NCBI GenBank assembly: GCA_038030265.1
Contig: CM075942.1
Span: 16,574,029 to 16,638,028 of the forward strand
Length of the DNA stretch: 64,000 bases
Direction: 5' to 3'
Source of the DNA: Corythucha ciliata
Lineage: Eukaryota > Arthropoda > Insecta > Hemiptera > Tingidae
Position numbers and translations under genes: made by a program
Notes under the pieces: generated by a model
Told to the model about the DNA's origin: nothing
The model's input: the letters and a program-made list of their open reading frames with translations, nothing else
The model's database searches: none
In this document: piece by piece, positions 33,001 through 44,381 of the stretch
Layout of the letters: each line of letters starts with the position of its first letter
Numbering within the stretch: the stretch's first letter is position 1

Positions 33001-35528
33001 AAACGCCGCCAGATATCGTATCCCTTAGCTACAATCATAGAGATAATATGTATAACTATAGCTTGAATTGTCTATTGCGCAGCGGTCCATGATTGACGTC
33101 ACCAAGAGCTTGAGTTAGCTTTGAAAATCCCTTGCTATTGGTTGAAGAAGTACCTGTGAGGATGTGGATGGTGTGAAGGGAAACTTTTTGAAACCCCACC
33201 TTTTGAGACAGCCAATGGGAAGAGACCTACGGAGCCGCAACGATATCCGGATGACGTTAATCCTCGCCCCAGTTTATACTTGTTTGCGCATTCAATGCCC
33301 CCTCTAGTAGTTATATTATCTCTATGGCTACAATCGCCAATAATATCACATGCATGTGTTTTAATAACCATCAAGGTCACTAGCAAGTAAAGCGCCCCAA
33401 ACACGCACAATAAGTATTGCGCAAACTAGGGGTTGTACAATAAAATTGAACGTTAGTGGGTAGTATTGTATTGATGGATTGCACAATATAATGAACAACC
33501 CATTTTTACAACTCGTAAACATCTGGAAACGAAATATTGTGCAAATTTATTGCGCAATAATTATTTTACGTTTGTGGTCCCCTTAACAAAATTAATGTTT
33601 TTGGAAAACCTGCACGCAATATTGCTGCAAAACTTGCATCGTGTGGTCCAAGCGTAAAATTACGCGTTAGTCGCAAAATTACCAGTTTTGCAGAAGAAAA
33701 AATGCCACAAACTTGAAATTTCACCGAAATTATTGCCCGAATTGTATAATTCCGCATGAATTAAGACTCAAAACCGTCAATTTTGCTAAAATCGAGACCC
33801 GAAATCTGCATTTTCTCAGGCATTAATTAAGACCCCCAAACTTGCAATGGCACTGATATTCAGATAGGAAACTTCCGATTTCGTGGGTACTCGTCAGCCT
33901 GCAGGCGCTGTTAGACCCGGCTAGCCTGGGTTCCGCCGTCGCAAAAAAAGGCCACACATTACGCCAATATCAAGGCCCTAAACTTGCAATTTTTCTGAAA
34001 CCGAGACCTTGAACTTTCAATTACGCGAGTATTCAGAAAAACTTGTAATTTCGCTCAAACTTGCAGGTGCAAACTTACAAATATTTAGCCATAAATGTTG
34101 CAATTTTGAGATTATTTGAAACTTTGGTCGCTGTCGTGGTCGGCTATTTGCCCGGGTTCCACGGTCACTACAATAGAAGCCCTGAAACTTGCAATTTTAT
34201 TCCCGAGATTTTTAGCTCCGAGTGACGTAATTTCGGGGCAACTCTGCTAGGACGTTGCAATTCAGTGGATTTTTGTCAATGAAATTTGTTTATTGACTGA
34301 GTATTGTTGACTGAGTATTGTTCATTGAATGCCTAGCCATTCAATGACACGTGTAAAATCACGTTCTAAAGCGAAATTATTGTTTTAAAAGTTCACTGTT
34401 GTTGTCCTGTAAAATACTGATTTCGTAGTTGTTCATACTCGAAAACAGTAACTTGCATTTTACGGATATTTAGCGTCGAAACTATTTGTCCTTCGAATAA
34501 ATCGACTCTTTAGGCACAGCTTGCAATATTCGTGCATGGCTATTCAGCCAAAAAACTGGTAATTGCTCTAAAAAATCAAATAAAGTACTCCCACAAATTT
34601 TTTCCCAGGAAGAAACTCCGGTAATTGGAACAATCATCAGCGATTAAAACATGAATACATAATTGACAAAAATGACGTCACACGTTTTCCCACTCACTCT
34701 TAGTCTTACCCTAGCACCAATTTAAACGTTACTTTCTAGTTTAAACTTATTATTATAGCACTACTCTTAGCCTTTTAAGCATCCCATACCCCCAACTGTT
34801 AAGTCCACCTTTCCGGGCAAGGTTCATGAATAAATTCACAATGAAGAACGTTCTTAACTTTCCATAACCCTTAAGACCCAAAATAGGGTATAAAAAAACA
34901 GAAAACTTCAAAATTAATCATTTACGCTAAAAAAGGCACCTCGAAAATATTAATTACGTTTAACGATCCTTTTAATGGTGCGGCCGTTGGTTGGGGGTGG
35001 GGCCTAAAAAAATTGTATCACTGCAAAAAAACACAAGCGTATAGACTAGGAACAAATGGGAGGGGTATGGGGAGCTTTGTTAAGGCAATACCTATATAAT
35101 TTAAAACGTATATTAGGTAATATAATAATATTTTTACTGTTAATTTTCAGGATTAACCTTCATGGGATCGCCCATCACAGTTGAACCTTCGGTAGCTTCG
35201 AATCAAAAGAGAAGGTAGTACACGATTCCTACGTTATTTCCATAGCGTATAGAGAGGTTCGAGGGTCTTCTATAACTTCCCGTTCAAACAACAAATTTTT
35301 AAAGTTGATTGAACGGTAAGTTTCACCCTGAAAAAGAGAGAATTAGGCCTAAAAATTGGCCCCTCAGGTCAGAATCCCTCAAGGGAAGAGTTTTCCATTT
35401 AGTATTTATGCCTTTTCTTTCGAATATGGAATAAAAGTGTTTAGTTGTTAACAAATCGTTGTTAATTTTTTTTTCAGAATGGTATCGCGAACAGACGTTA
35501 GAGAAGACGATAAGTCCTCGAACGACGA
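30013..35528 (+). CDS. Imp: Insulin-like growth factor 2 mRNA-binding protein (Imp), first three coding exons
   Basis: RNA-binding protein that packages target mRNAs into cytoplasmic granules and controls their transport, stability and translation. Exon 1 (30013-30187) starts MSKLYLGNLSTFVTQEEVEK. RNP2 is KLYLGNL and RNP1 is GGYAFVEF; the exon ends DRAIDKLAG. Exon 2 (35151-35214) completes the RRM with LTFMGSPITVEPS. Exon 3 (35478-35528) adds MVSRTDVREDDKSSND, a charged linker. Junctions keep the frame (phases 1, 2, 2) and all introns are GT-AG. Residues 1-96 are covered; the four KH domains (about 450 further residues) were not found and should lie right of 64 kb. The start is the ATG at 30013, not the in-frame GTG at 30004, because family members begin M(S/N)KLYIGNL. 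Intron 1 is 5 kb and the following intron exceeds 28 kb, unlike the compact genes at left. Exon 3 could be alternatively spliced. Confidence 0.88.
30188..31739. other. Imp intron 1, first part
   Basis: AT-rich intronic DNA. TATAAAG at about 30474 lies on the plus strand, but the initiator-like TCATTC is too far downstream. No other feature recognised. Confidence 0.4.
31740..32230 (+). other. GC-richer, coding-like stretch inside Imp intron 1
   Basis: Several overlapping frames, the best being ANPNYQNRQWHTDSMRFGRS and on to ELPHFQAYLKLGTQDKIL (ending at a TAG at 32222). Its amino-terminal continuation appears to be in another frame (DNTTTWETSY). This pattern suggests a decayed retrocopy or an exon pair rather than one intact gene. 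The family is not recognised, and the composition differs from the flanks. Confidence 0.3.
33027..33336. mobile_element. ~310-bp TIR element
   Basis: TAGCTACAATCATAGAGATAAT at the left pairs with ATTATCTCTATGGCTACAATCG at the right, and CTATTGCGCAGC weakly mirrors GTTTGCGCATTC further in. Interior without genes. Confidence 0.75.
33391..33583. mobile_element. ~190-bp foldback element, inverted relative at 60529
   Basis: ATTGCGCAAACTAGGGGTTG and the inverted GCAAATTTATTGCGCAATAA form the arms. The segment CTAGGGGTTGTACAATAAAA recurs as its reverse complement at about 60671, so the two are members of one family. TTAA flanks the right end. Confidence 0.75.
33584..34480. repeat. Inverted copy of the dispersed minisatellite repeat
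   Basis: Diverged units AAACTTGCAATTTTGCTGAAA.CGAGACC run through the region. The higher-order unit (CTAGCCTGGGTTCCGCCGTC) is at about 33920 and a related one at 34140. The right end CATTCAATGACACGTGTAAAA is the reverse complement of the left end of the repeat at 2405-2430. Confidence 0.72.
34481..35150. other. Imp intron 1, last part
   Basis: AT-rich intronic DNA without recognisable genes. Confidence 0.4.
35151..35214 (+). CDS. Imp: Imp exon 2, end of RRM1
   Basis: Acceptor TTTTCAG at 35144-35150 and donor GTAGTA at 35215. Joined to exon 1 it reads KLAGLTFMGSPITVEPSVAS, which lines up with the last beta strand of RRM1 in arthropod Imp proteins. Confidence 0.85.
35478..35528 (+). CDS. Imp: Imp exon 3, charged linker
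   Basis: A strong poly-T tract and CAG precede the exon, and GTGAGT follows. Length is 51 bases, a multiple of three, so it can be skipped without changing frame. The sequence is hydrophilic and not conserved. Confidence 0.7.
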
Positions 35529-38500
35529 GTGAGTTTTTATTATATTATCGTTTCACAATAATTTGGGGTTAAAAAAAAATGTTCGATTCGGAAGGCTATA
35601 CCCCACCACCTTCCATCCTAGTTTTCTTTCACTTTATGACTTGCACGGATTATAGACTGACAAACTGATATTAGAAGCCGTGTGCCAGAGTGTGTTAGTA
35701 TTGAGCAGGTGGGGAGCTAGCAAGTTCTCCAGGAGGTCTAGCACACCCTTGGGGTGTCTTAGTAGCCGTTTGCCCGAATACTTTTGGTTACATACAGGCT
35801 AAATTCAACTGACTTGCTTTACAATTTACGAGGTGGAACGTAATGGTAAAAGTAAGGGGTGTAGAGGGAGATTCTCAACATAATAGAGGGTACTGAACGC
35901 TATTATTTTAGGCGATTCTTGGGCTTTGTAATAAATTACTCCCATAATGTCCGACATTTTTGGTCTGAAAACTTGCTTGTCGGGCATTTGCTTCTTATCA
36001 GTTCCGATCAGGAACTCATGTAATAAACTCAGAATCAGTCGCCAATTGAGCCAAAGAATTAAATATTTCGCGGGCTTAAAATCTGGAAGCCTTCAAATAC
36101 GGTAGGATGGAAGTGAACTGACTATCCTTTGAACAAAAAAAATGGTCATTCTTGCCACTAAGAATTCGGCCTGCTATTCAGCAACCTCTGTTCCCTTTCA
36201 TTCCCAGCTTCTGTCATCGGAATATCATGTAAGTTATTCAGTCTGAAAATTGGTGATTTGACCACTGAAACTCACTGTACTACCGAATAGCCCGGGCAAC
36301 TTCTATTCTGTCCCTAAACCGACGAAAAAAGCGTCAATTTATCCCCTAAACTTCATTGTTGTTGTTGTTTTCTTAACCCCCATATTTTGTGCACTGAATG
36401 CCTGCAAAATTGCGCCCCCAAAATCTGCTGATTGAGCCCCAGGAGCATACTGTATAATAATGACTCACCACCGTAAAGTTACCTACCAATTTCCCCCTTA
36501 TATGTAGAATCCACTACTCAGAGTTCACCCCAAAACGGGTTTAAAATTTTTCCCCCGTAATCTGTTTTGGTGATGCTTCTGTCGTTGAATGGAGAGGGAG
36601 TGATTTAGGGGGTTTCATAGATAATTCCTCGACCCCCTCCAATTAACTTCTCGTCAACACCGCTGCATTTTCTTGTCTCATTTCCACACTCATTTTTAGG
36701 TTCTCATTTCAATGTATAGGGAAATATTCTACACGTACGCGTATAGTAGCCTTTTTTTTTTCAAATTTCGCCCCAAGCCCAGCAAAACAACAAACCCACT
36801 TGAATTTGTACCTTGAAATTGTCTCTTTTTTTTACTTATTTTGGAAAAAAGGCAATAGCTCGTCAAGTTAAATTTTTTTCACGAACACCATACTTCCATT
36901 CCCGTAGGGGACATGGAAGTAAAATGGGCCTCGCCCTCCTCTGACCATACTTCACCTTACTCCCTCCACGGGACTTCGGCTTGACAATTTATAGCGCAAA
37001 TTTAGCAATTACATGGAGAATAAAATGGGACCATATAATTTTGACTTGTGCAGTGACAAAACGAGAAAATCGGTGCCGCGGTGTAGACGAGATAATTGGA
37101 GAAGGGGTTGAAAAACCGACGTCCGTGCAAATATCCCGTTGCAACCGATCTTCTCGACTTCGCAGAGTCGCCAAGGACGTCATGCACGGGAAAAAATGCC
37201 TACCGCATGCCAAAAATACCAAAAACGGCGGCATCACGCGGTGAGAACCTCTTCAACGGCTCGCCCAAACGGATTACCTCCCGCTCCTGTCGGTCGGCTC
37301 CCCGGCCGACCCAACAATTTTTTAAAGCTATTGTTTCGTGCGAAAATCTGACCGATTGGTTTATTTTGTATAGTGTTTCGATTTGAGCCCCATCGCGATT
37401 TATGACCAGCGGACAGTGCTGAATTGACAAATGCAAAAAGGTGGCCAACAATTTTATATGCTTGCGCAAAAATGAGGCGCAAGAGCGGCCCACCACGGTG
37501 GCTAGGATCTCGGAATTATTACTCTTGAGGCTATAATTTCACGACATTTTTCCTGCTTTCGGTTTTCCTTTAATTTTTCTGTTTTTCAAAAACTATTGAT
37601 CAACAACCAAGGAAGTATAAATGGGAGGTGGTTTCGGTACGGCAGATTGGCAGGATGGGGTGCGCCCCCTTCTCCCCACGCGTCTTTGCTTGCAGGACCT
37701 ATAAGCTCCCAAAAAAAGTCTCATCCCAGTCCTCGTGCCCCGAAAAAACATGAAAAAAAAAACACCATCAGGGCGTCACCAATTGATAATTTTTGTCAAA
37801 AATGAAATGCACTAAAAACGGTGCGGCGGCGTTTTCGGATCCACGCCTAATGGGTAAGAAGTCATCCGCTTCCCGCCTCACTTTAGCAAGAAACGCAATG
37901 TTTAATAGCCGCATTTTGTGACCCTAATGCGGAATCCTATACGTCTGTATTGTCATTTAGTTCAAGTCAGATTTGGAATTAAGTCGTTTTACAATTAATT
38001 TCCCGAAATAAACAATATTCGCAATAATAGCTCGCTTTTGTGGTTGAACTCTGGGAGTTCTTGGTACCCCACCCCATCAGTCATTCGAGTATACTCAGTG
38101 GGCTAAACCGCGTTTCAAGGATCTACAATGACAAAGCTAATAAATCAAGCCCGTGGTTGTTGTCGTATTAAACTGCAATCTGGAAAATCCAGTGGAAAAT
38201 GCGTAATTCTAAAAGATTGAAATCTTATAAAGTTACTTATAAACGTTAAACTATAATTAGCACACTTAAAATCACTAAAAACCTTCTCGTTATAGTTAGT
38301 TTAAGTTCTGCTTAAACGACCCTCATACGACCTTTGTGAAGTAGGATGGGCCTAGAAAACACCCCCGGATAGGAGAGAAGGGGCCGGCATAGCCAACCCT
38401 CCCCCCTCATCACGGCTTTTTATTTCAGACCCCCTCCCCCACATCACACCCCTTCATCAACAACACCAGTCGTGGTAGATATAAAGGGGGAGGAAATATC

Positions 38501-41500
38501 CGACCACCATCACTTTTCCCCAGGCAGGGAAAATCGATAAAACGTGCCTAAAGGAAAATGAGCGAGGAGGAGGATACCAAACAAGAGAGAAGACAGAGAG
38601 AAAGCGAGGAATCGTGAAGTGGGAGGTCATCGTTTCCGTTGAGTTGTTGGGAGAATAAAAAAAAAAAGCAAGGAAACTTTTCAGATTCTGGGTGAGTATC
38701 TGTGGCAGGGGGGGGGGGCGGTAATATTTTATAAATAAATGGCATCGGTTAAAAAATTGAAAATACCGGGGAGGGCGGACGACTTATTTACTCCGGGCTT
38801 CAATTCAATAACTTGTAGTACGTAATAAAATATTTGATCCTTTCCTTTCGAATTGATATTTATGCTCGAGTTCCTCTTGGAAATCGGTTATTTTGAGGGA
38901 ATTATCACCCCTGGAAATAACAACGCAGTTATTTCCCGCGCGTACGTACCGCGCCATAAATATTTGTGAAAGGCGCACGAGTTAAGATAAACGCCTTGGG
39001 TGTAAAGATTAGATAAACTCCCAACTCCAAACGAAATAAATACGTTGAGAAGAGACGGTTTGGACTAGTAGTTGGACATCTCTTCAGAACAAAATAAAAA
39101 TATTAAAAAATGTGAAGTTTGCTCACGCGCACTATACGTGCATCAGGGAAAGGCCATTGAGAAATGATTAAAAACTGTTGGGCAACTCTCAAGCACGATA
39201 ACGAAGCTTTAAACGGAGTCCTATTATCTGAGAATTCAACTCTCATTGAGGAACGCTTCATTGAATGTTCAGTTATATTTTGTAAAATGTTGAATTCGGA
39301 GATAACGAATCCTTTGACATTGGCTAAGCTGATGTGACCCTTTGTTTGTTTCCAATACACCCACTTTCGTTCGTTGCTTGAAAAAAAAAAAAAAAAAAAA
39401 AAAAAAGCAACGAATTTCCAAGCTTATTCTCTCCTCCATTGAACTGATGTCAACCAACTGAAAAGTCGCGCAAAAGGGCGAATAAGCTGGAAAAAAGTTC
39501 GGATAGTGAGCCATGAGCATCCGATTTATGAAGGGAGCTGACAGTATGAGACAGTGGAAGGCAACTAGAGCTGGGTGCCCTAGAAAACCCAAATAAAGGC
39601 TCCGTCACATTAAGAGGTCTGTCGTTTTCCAGTTCATATGACAGTTCTTCTGTTCATATGATAGCCCTTGAACCAAACTTGAACGTCTGCACCCATCAAA
39701 TTCCCCCAGCCATGAGGTCTCAATCAATAAAACTTCACGTATATAAGCTCATTCGATTCAAGACTTTTTAAATGAGTTTTATACGACGGTAGAACACCGT
39801 CCGCTTTCAACCGAAACGAACTCGAATTCACAGGAAAACAAAACTACGAGACGACGCGACGACCCCCAAAAGCGAGTAAACGATCACAACAGTACGATAG
39901 GCACAGAAACAAAATACTCGCTGATGGATATCGCCAAAGAACGTGAAGGCTCGTGTTACGGGTAACTCGGTCGGGAAATCCACCATTAATGACGTGAAAA
40001 CCAGAGGAAAACAAAATTCGAAAATAAACCCGGCGGCTAAACACTTTCCTTTCATCTGTGTTAAGTCCCATTCTTCGTTCCCTATGTGTAAGTTTTGCAA
40101 CCTATCTGATATTTTTTCTATCAAAATCTATTCAGCAAATTTAAGCAATCTCCCCCCTACACTGAAAACAAGTGACTCCTTCTTCGAGCTATACAAAGAT
40201 ACAAACAAGCTCTTCTAATATTCCCAGGTATACACTTACAAGTAATGTCCCCCCTTCTCCGATCCACTTCAACCCTTACATTTCTTTTTTTTTAGTCGCC
40301 CTCTTCTTCTATTATTGCAGTGGAAAAATGACGCCAAGCCTAGTAGGTTCTCATAGAATAAAAAATTAGATCCTTTGAGATTTTTTTTTTCTCGCACTAC
40401 TGACCGTTTCGGAATTTTAAATAAAGCTAATAGATAATAGGAGTAGACAGGGTCCCCCCCCCTTGGCCCACCAAAAAAGAGTTTCAAGAATAAGAACAAG
40501 TTTATACCAAACTATAAAACGAATTCCCCTCCCAAAAAAAAAACGCGTCCATGCCCAACACAATTGGGAAAGGGTGATGGCAAAACGAAGGGGGAATAGG
40601 CACATCCCTTTCTCTATGTTCCACAATCATAGTCAAAAGGGGGTGATGGTGGAATAGTAGGATCAAAATGGCAGTTCGCTCAATAGATTTAAAGGAGTTT
40701 CAGCGTGGAAAAGAGAGGGAGTGGGATGTCTGGACGAAAAATCCCATGCGTGATGTAACATTTGCGAAATGTCTTATTTTAAAACTTTATAACGGACTTG
40801 AGTGAGACTGAGAAAATCGTGTGGGGGGGGGGGCGAGGACTTTGTGGATTCTCTTCATTAAAATGCGCGAAAAAAAAGTCGGTAAAAATACGGGTGTTAC
40901 AAGTTGTATGAATTATTAAGAGCGTGAAATTTTTTTTTTCTGCTGAAGCCAGCGAGTGCTTGGAAATCACAAACCATTGAACGGGGTGGGCTCTCCTATT
41001 CTAGGGGGTTCCCAGTGATAACGCCAAGCATCTTCTAAGCCGCATTGGTTGCCTCTTGGAAAAGAGAAGCAAACCAGCCAATGGTAGCAGTTTACCACAT
41101 AGCCCTAGCGAATCACGGCATAATGTCCCCATCACCGCTAAGATACCCGACTGTTACTGCCCGACAGCTCGTATAGCCTCCGCAGAAATATGTGATTTTG
41201 TTCCCCGATCTCATATCCTCGACAGCGCTGTAGTTTGAGAAACCAATCCCCCCCCCCTCCTTATGAACCTATGCATCCGTAAATGTTCATTTTGACGCCC
41301 TATAGCAACATCACCAAAAACTTGGATATTAGAGGGGGGCAAGGGGACAATGTTGCACAAATTCGATTTTTTACTAACTGTAAAAGTAGAGATGAAACCA
41401 GATAAGGACTTTTCTTCGATAAAAGCTACCCCCTTCACCACTCCAAAAAAGGAAATATTTTGTTTGGGTACACCTCCATATCGTGTCATAGTCGAATTGA

Positions 41501-42196
41501 CACATTATGAAAGGTGGTTGACTGGGGAGGGAGGGAATTAAGATATTGACATTGACGACAAATACATATAGTATTTTTCTGGTGGCTAATTCCGCGATTT
41601 CAGTGCTACCACACTCCTTCAGGCGGAATCACCCGAAAAACTGGTCTTTCCTATAGGAATCTCCGTTCCACGAAGAAAGTTTAGCTCATTTAGCCTCCAG
41701 AAACTTACCCTTTTATTCACTGTGATGCCTCCCTATTTAGGGGGGGGGGGACTATATAGGGTTGTGAGCTTTCCGCGACACATTTTAAAGGTTCTCACGA
41801 TATCCCATAAATGGAGGCCACCCATCGACAGCCCTGGAGTTCAAGAAAGAGGCTCGTGATCCACGATAACGGTGAAATTAGCTAAAATTTAAAATTGGAC
41901 GTTAACCAAGAATACTGAGTAGTTTATTTGACGCCATGAATCCGAACATCAATAGGGTCCTTCAAACCATAAAACAATTAACGTTCCTTTAAAACTTAGT
42001 GCCGGATCGAAAATGTCACATGCGAGCTGTGACAGCCAAGACTTTGAGCTGTTGCCTACGAAAGAGCAACGCGCGCAGGGATTCCTCGTATCATTGGATA
42101 CATCTCAAAGAGCCTGAGCTTTGACAGTTCACATGTGAAGGCGGCTGATGGGTTTAAACCATTTTGTGTACAAAACATCAAATTCTGATGGCGTTT
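35529..42196. other. Large region, probably Imp intron, no gene recognised
   Basis: 36980-37500 is less AT-rich and has overlapping open frames on both strands without family resemblance, perhaps an old element. TATAAAGG at about 38480 precedes a 19-codon frame, MSEEEDTKQERRQRESEES, at 38558-38617. A poly-A tract of about 27 bases lies at 39379-39405. G or C runs lie near 38709, 40823, 41250 and 41740. Nothing else stands out. Confidence 0.4.
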
Positions 42197-42506
42197 AAGC
42201 TCTCTCAGACCAAGAGCCAGCGACGTAAAAAGTGCAACCATTTGCATACTTTTCTTACCCAGCGCATAAAATCGAAAATGATTCCCTAGTAGTGGGAAAA
42301 CTCCATTTAGACTTGACGAAACCGGTGGCAGACACCGAGATGCACTTGTGGGGAGAAGTAAAATAAATTCCGGTCAGACTCCAAAGACGTTTTATTCGCG
42401 TGATAACGCATTGAAAAATATAGGGAAATGAATAATACACACACAACACATTTAATGCTAAGGGATTCTGTGGCGTCGAGCCAATGGCAAAGTCAGAAAA
42501 GCTTAA

Positions 42507-42643
42507 AGGCCCGTTCACAAGCTCTATGTATGCGTTCTGTGGAGATTATGAAACCAAACATATTTATTCCCTCGAAAAATGAAGCATTTTGATAGGTTAC
42601 AAGGACTCAACAGACGCATTGCACAGAGCTTGTGAACGGGCCT
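42507..42643. mobile_element. Foldback miniature element with TTAA target duplication (best copy)
   Basis: AGGCCCGTTCACAAGCTCTA and AGAGCTTGTGAACGGGCCT are near-perfect inverted ends. TTAA flanks both sides (42503-42506 and 42644-42647). The loop contains ATTCCCTCGAAAAATGAAGC. TTAA duplication points to a piggyBac-type mobiliser. Relatives lie at 6628-7932, 15353, 26455 and 50860. Confidence 0.9.
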
Positions 42644-42887
42644 TTAAAGCCCTCTAATTTGAAGTATCGGTTTTCTGGGGGAAAATAGGATGAGAAATCT
42701 AAAAAAATATGATAAAAAATCTATGATGAACGGTTTTCATGCTATCGTAGAAAAACAGTGTCACTTCAGGTAAAAACACGCCCCAAATAATATTTTAGGC
42801 AGCAGCGTGAGTGAAATTATGGTTACTTTCACAACATAATACGCGTTTTCCATGCGCCGTAAATCAGAGTGCAGCCGATGGGGTCTT

Positions 42888-43283
42888 TCAAAATGCATCG
42901 ACTAAACAGTGAGATTTTGAATGACATAAAAACATGCACGTCTTTAAAAACGTACGACGGTTGCTAGGGTACGGAACAGATGATTGGTGAAATTTCAAAA
43001 ATACGTGAACGTTTTTCTTTTTTACGTCTTTCAAAATATCCCTAATATTTTCGAATGCGTTACCACGAGAATAAAACGTCTTAGCCGTCTGACCGGCATT
43101 TGTGATACTTCTCCCCACAAGTGCATCTTTGATGTCGTCTGCCACCGGTTTCGTCACGTCCAAATGGAGGCAGACAATTTTTCCTGCTAGTAGAGGATGG
43201 GGAACTTGCACATTTTTCAAAAGTTTGTGTTTCAAAGAGGGCTCTTCCACAAGCCTATTGCTCACATTAAACTTTGAAATCAA
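42888..43283 (-). pseudogene. Coding-like segment in the right arm of the inverted duplication
   Basis: A 131-codon minus-strand frame reads ..HPLLAGKIVCLHLDVTKPV ADDIKDALVG.. TAKTFYSRGNAFENIRDI. The other arm retains LHLDLTKPVADT in the opposite orientation and then stops. The family is not recognised; likely a fragment of a transposable element protein rather than a host gene. Confidence 0.35.
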
Positions 43284-43890
43284 TCAAGGATGCTTTTTTA
43301 GCGAATTTTTAAAACTTTTGAGTGGGGGTTCGATTACGTGAAAACTTTTTTATTGAAATGGATGATGTGGGGAAGAAGGGGTTAGACGCGTTTACTGCAG
43401 GGAAATTTTTCATGTTACTTGTAAACAAACAATTTTAGAGTTCCCTCAAATGCTTTACAAGTAAGGATTTACGTCATTTCCCCTCGCACCATCCATGCCC
43501 TCCTGAAGAACTTTGAACCTTTTATAAAAATCGTAAAAAGCACCAATCGGGTTGCAACTCACGGGTCAAATCACCGGTATGCTTTTCTTCCCAATCTGAG
43601 ATTCATGCAAGTTCCCCATTGGGGCCGTAATCCGAAGCCGTGTGAAAATGCCGCAAAAAGCGGTTGCTATGGCGGGATAATGTTATTTCTTATTCGGCGC
43701 CCTTGGATCCCGCTTGCGGCATTTTTTCCCGACCGTTCAGAATAAGGCTCCTGTTCTCGATTTTATACGCTGGGTAAAATAAGTATGCAAATGGTTGCAC
43801 TTTTTACGTCGCTGGCTCTTGGACTATTAAGATCAGCTTGAAGTTAAACGGAACTTTTAAAAACCCATGCGGTCGACCCGCGCCTTAATA

Positions 43891-43963
43891 CTTCACAAAT
43901 CAGACTCTATCGATTGTAAGGGCAACAGCCCTTAGATCAGTCGATAGAGTCTGACTTGTGAAG
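43891..43963. ncRNA. 73-base near-perfect hairpin, possible microRNA precursor
   Basis: CTTCACAAATCAGACTCTAT CGA at the left pairs with TCGATAGAGTCTGACTTGTG AAG at the right with a single mismatch over 23 pairs. A small internal bulge, a TAAGGG/CCCTTA stem and a CAACAG loop follow. Size and shape fit an animal microRNA precursor. A very short palindromic transposon relic is an equally good explanation. Confidence 0.35.
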
Positions 43964-44261
43964 ACGGATTTTTGATCAAACGGTTTGTCCGATGGGTTCT
44001 CCTTGGAATACCCAGGTTTTTGGGCACTTCGGGCGGTCGCCCTCCCGACAGCCTTGAAAAGTCTGAGAAAGGGACTCGATCCACTCGGACTTTGAATAGG
44101 CTCTCCTATACACCGACAACCAAAAATGCCGAAATGGTTAAAATTCCAGAAGAAATTGCGAGGATCGGTCGCCAACGTCGATAACCCCTCTCTTCGCCAC
44201 CACTGAAACACAAGCCACTGAAGCTGCGAGCACCATTGCCGTGGGGTGGGGTACCAACCAA

Positions 44262-44381
44262 TTTTGGATCCTTTTCATCCTTTTATAATACGTCAGGGGC
44301 GTCTTTTCTTTAAAATAAAATCCCTCAACAAAAAGCGAAGTATAACGGATATTAAGGCTATAGACACATCCTGGCGTTGCG
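44262..44381. repeat. Direct repeat copy A (120 bp)
   Basis: Starts TTTTGGATCCTTTTCATCCT and ends ACATCCTGGCGTTGCG. An almost identical copy lies 1.3 kb downstream at 45557. Confidence 0.9.

Larger units (their letters stand above)
42197..43845. repeat. Imperfect inverted duplication
   Basis: CCAAGAGCCAGCGACGTAAA at about 42210, with the following TGCAACCATTTGCATAC, recurs inverted at 43786-43830. GACGAAACCGGTGGCAGACA near 42316 recurs inverted near 43137. The order is kept, but about 550 bases lie between the blocks only on the right side. The TTAA foldback element at 42507 sits in the spacer. Confidence 0.75.

Noticed and set aside
36981..37496. Several overlapping frames of 60-98 codons on both strands
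   Set aside because: They overlap each other in all frames, which indicates low stop density from local composition rather than genes.
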